A stretch of DNA of 64,000 nt, taken from Thiobacillus sp. Lineage in GTDB: Bacteria > Pseudomonadota > Gammaproteobacteria > Burkholderiales > Thiobacillaceae. The stretch is taken from the NCBI RefSeq assembly GCF_024708915.1, contig NZ_JANJXQ010000003.1, positions 1-64,000 of the forward strand, read 5' to 3'. The translations under genes were made by a program, and so were the position numbers. Within the stretch, counting starts at the first letter, position 1. Each line of letters opens with the position of its first letter. The notes under the pieces are model-generated. The model was not told the DNA's origin. It did no database searches and worked only from the letters and a program-made list of their open reading frames with translations. This document shows positions 63,574 through 64,000 of this stretch, one piece after another.

Positions 63574-64000
63574 ATGCAGAGCGAGACCAGCCCCCGCAGT
63601 TCTGCCGACACGCGTCGGCGCTGGCTGATCGCATCGGTCAGCTTCAATGTGCTGTTGCTGCTGGTGGCCGGTGGCTTGGGCCTGTATGCCTTTCTGCTCA
63701 ATGTCGATCTTGGCGATGTCAAGCGACGCCTCTCGAAGGAAGTGGAACAACGCCAACAGACCGAACGCTACCTGGTCGAGGCACGCAATCTTCTGACCGA
63801 GAACCAGCGCGAGATCGAGCAGTTGAAGGCGCAACTCGCCTACAAGGAATCCGACCTTCAGGCGGTGGTATCGGCCAAGCCACCGCTGCCGGTCGTGATC
63901 GGTTTCCGCGCTTCGATGCTGGGGCGCGGGTTGGTGGCCGTGATCGAGAACAGCAGTGATCGCTATCTCTCCGTGGTACTTGCGGTGCGCAACCCGACCC
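63574..64000 (+). CDS. Membrane/coiled-coil protein, cut by window end
   Basis: Open from ATG 63574 (3 bp after ppc) to the window end, 142 residues visible. A cytoplasmic N terminus is followed by one helix (LIASVSFNVLLLLVAGGLGL, about 18-42) and a coiled coil (VEQRQQTERYLVEARNLLTE then REIEQLKAQLAYKE). After that comes the start of a beta domain (IGFRASMLGRGLVAVIENSS). I do not recognise the family. Its closeness to ppc suggests co-transcription. Confidence 0.7.
   Translation, partial: MQSETSPRSSADTRRRWLIASVSFNVLLLLVAGGLGLYAFLLNVDLGDVKRRLSKEVEQRQQTERYLVEARNLLTENQREIEQLKAQLAYKESDLQAVVSAKPPLPVVIGFRASMLGRGLVAVIENSSDRYLSVVLAVRNPT

Overview
The window is a GC-rich chromosomal stretch of a betaproteobacterium. 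The best guess is a sulfur-oxidising Nitrosomonadales/Thiobacillaceae-type organism. The gene orders rnr-rlmB, pyrG-kdsA-eno-ftsB, zipA-ligA, gspC-N and ccmA-I are typical of the class, and a TusA/YeeE/DsrE sulfur-carrier operon points to sulfur metabolism. No tRNA, rRNA, CRISPR array, insertion sequence or phage gene was seen. The window is cut inside rnr on the left and inside an unrecognised membrane/coiled-coil protein gene on the right.

Regions. 0-1.2 kb: end of rnr and rlmB. 1.2-6 kb: a remnant of an antitoxin-like gene with a 17-bp perfect hairpin, a class 3 lipase, and a convergent operon of a metallophosphoesterase and a phospholipase-D-like protein with a universal-stress-like N terminus. 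6.2-10.5 kb: ycaO and a RIO-type kinase, a TPR protein, and a SenB-like glycosyltransferase (selenoneine pathway family). 10.5-16.7 kb: an rRNA methyltransferase homologue, a GGDEF/EAL protein, and ppsR and ppsA diverging from an 11-bp gap. 16.7-17.2 kb: REP-like repeats, also found at 23.1 and 28.4 kb.

17.2-28.3 kb is the most unusual part. It holds a TusA-YeeE-TusA-DsrE-like-small-small operon, a two-domain rhodanese lipoprotein, a pentaheme cytochrome lipoprotein, a small secreted protein with a CxC pair, a triheme cytochrome and an outer-membrane porin. A histidine kinase and an NtrC-type sigma-54 activator follow. Two near-consensus sigma-54 (-24/-12) promoters are present, one before the first tusA and one before the small secreted protein/triheme cytochrome/porin operon. 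Each has an inverted repeat with a TTGCA core about 90-100 bp upstream. I infer that the two-component system switches on both operons. The rhodanese lipoprotein, cytochromes and porin resemble in composition the Ext outer-membrane conduits and selenite/tellurite reduction clusters of Geobacter. The substrate (a reduced sulfur species, selenite or another oxyanion) cannot be settled from sequence.

28.4-39.4 kb: a complete type II secretion operon gspCDEFGHIJKLMN with tightly overlapping genes. 39.5-46.6 kb: a complete cytochrome c maturation operon ccmABCDEFGHI, which would attach the hemes of the cytochromes above. 46.7-63.6 kb: housekeeping genes pyrG, kdsA, eno, ftsB, zipA, ligA, galU, nnr (opposite strand), a small cysteine-rich DUF3330-like protein, purL and ppc.
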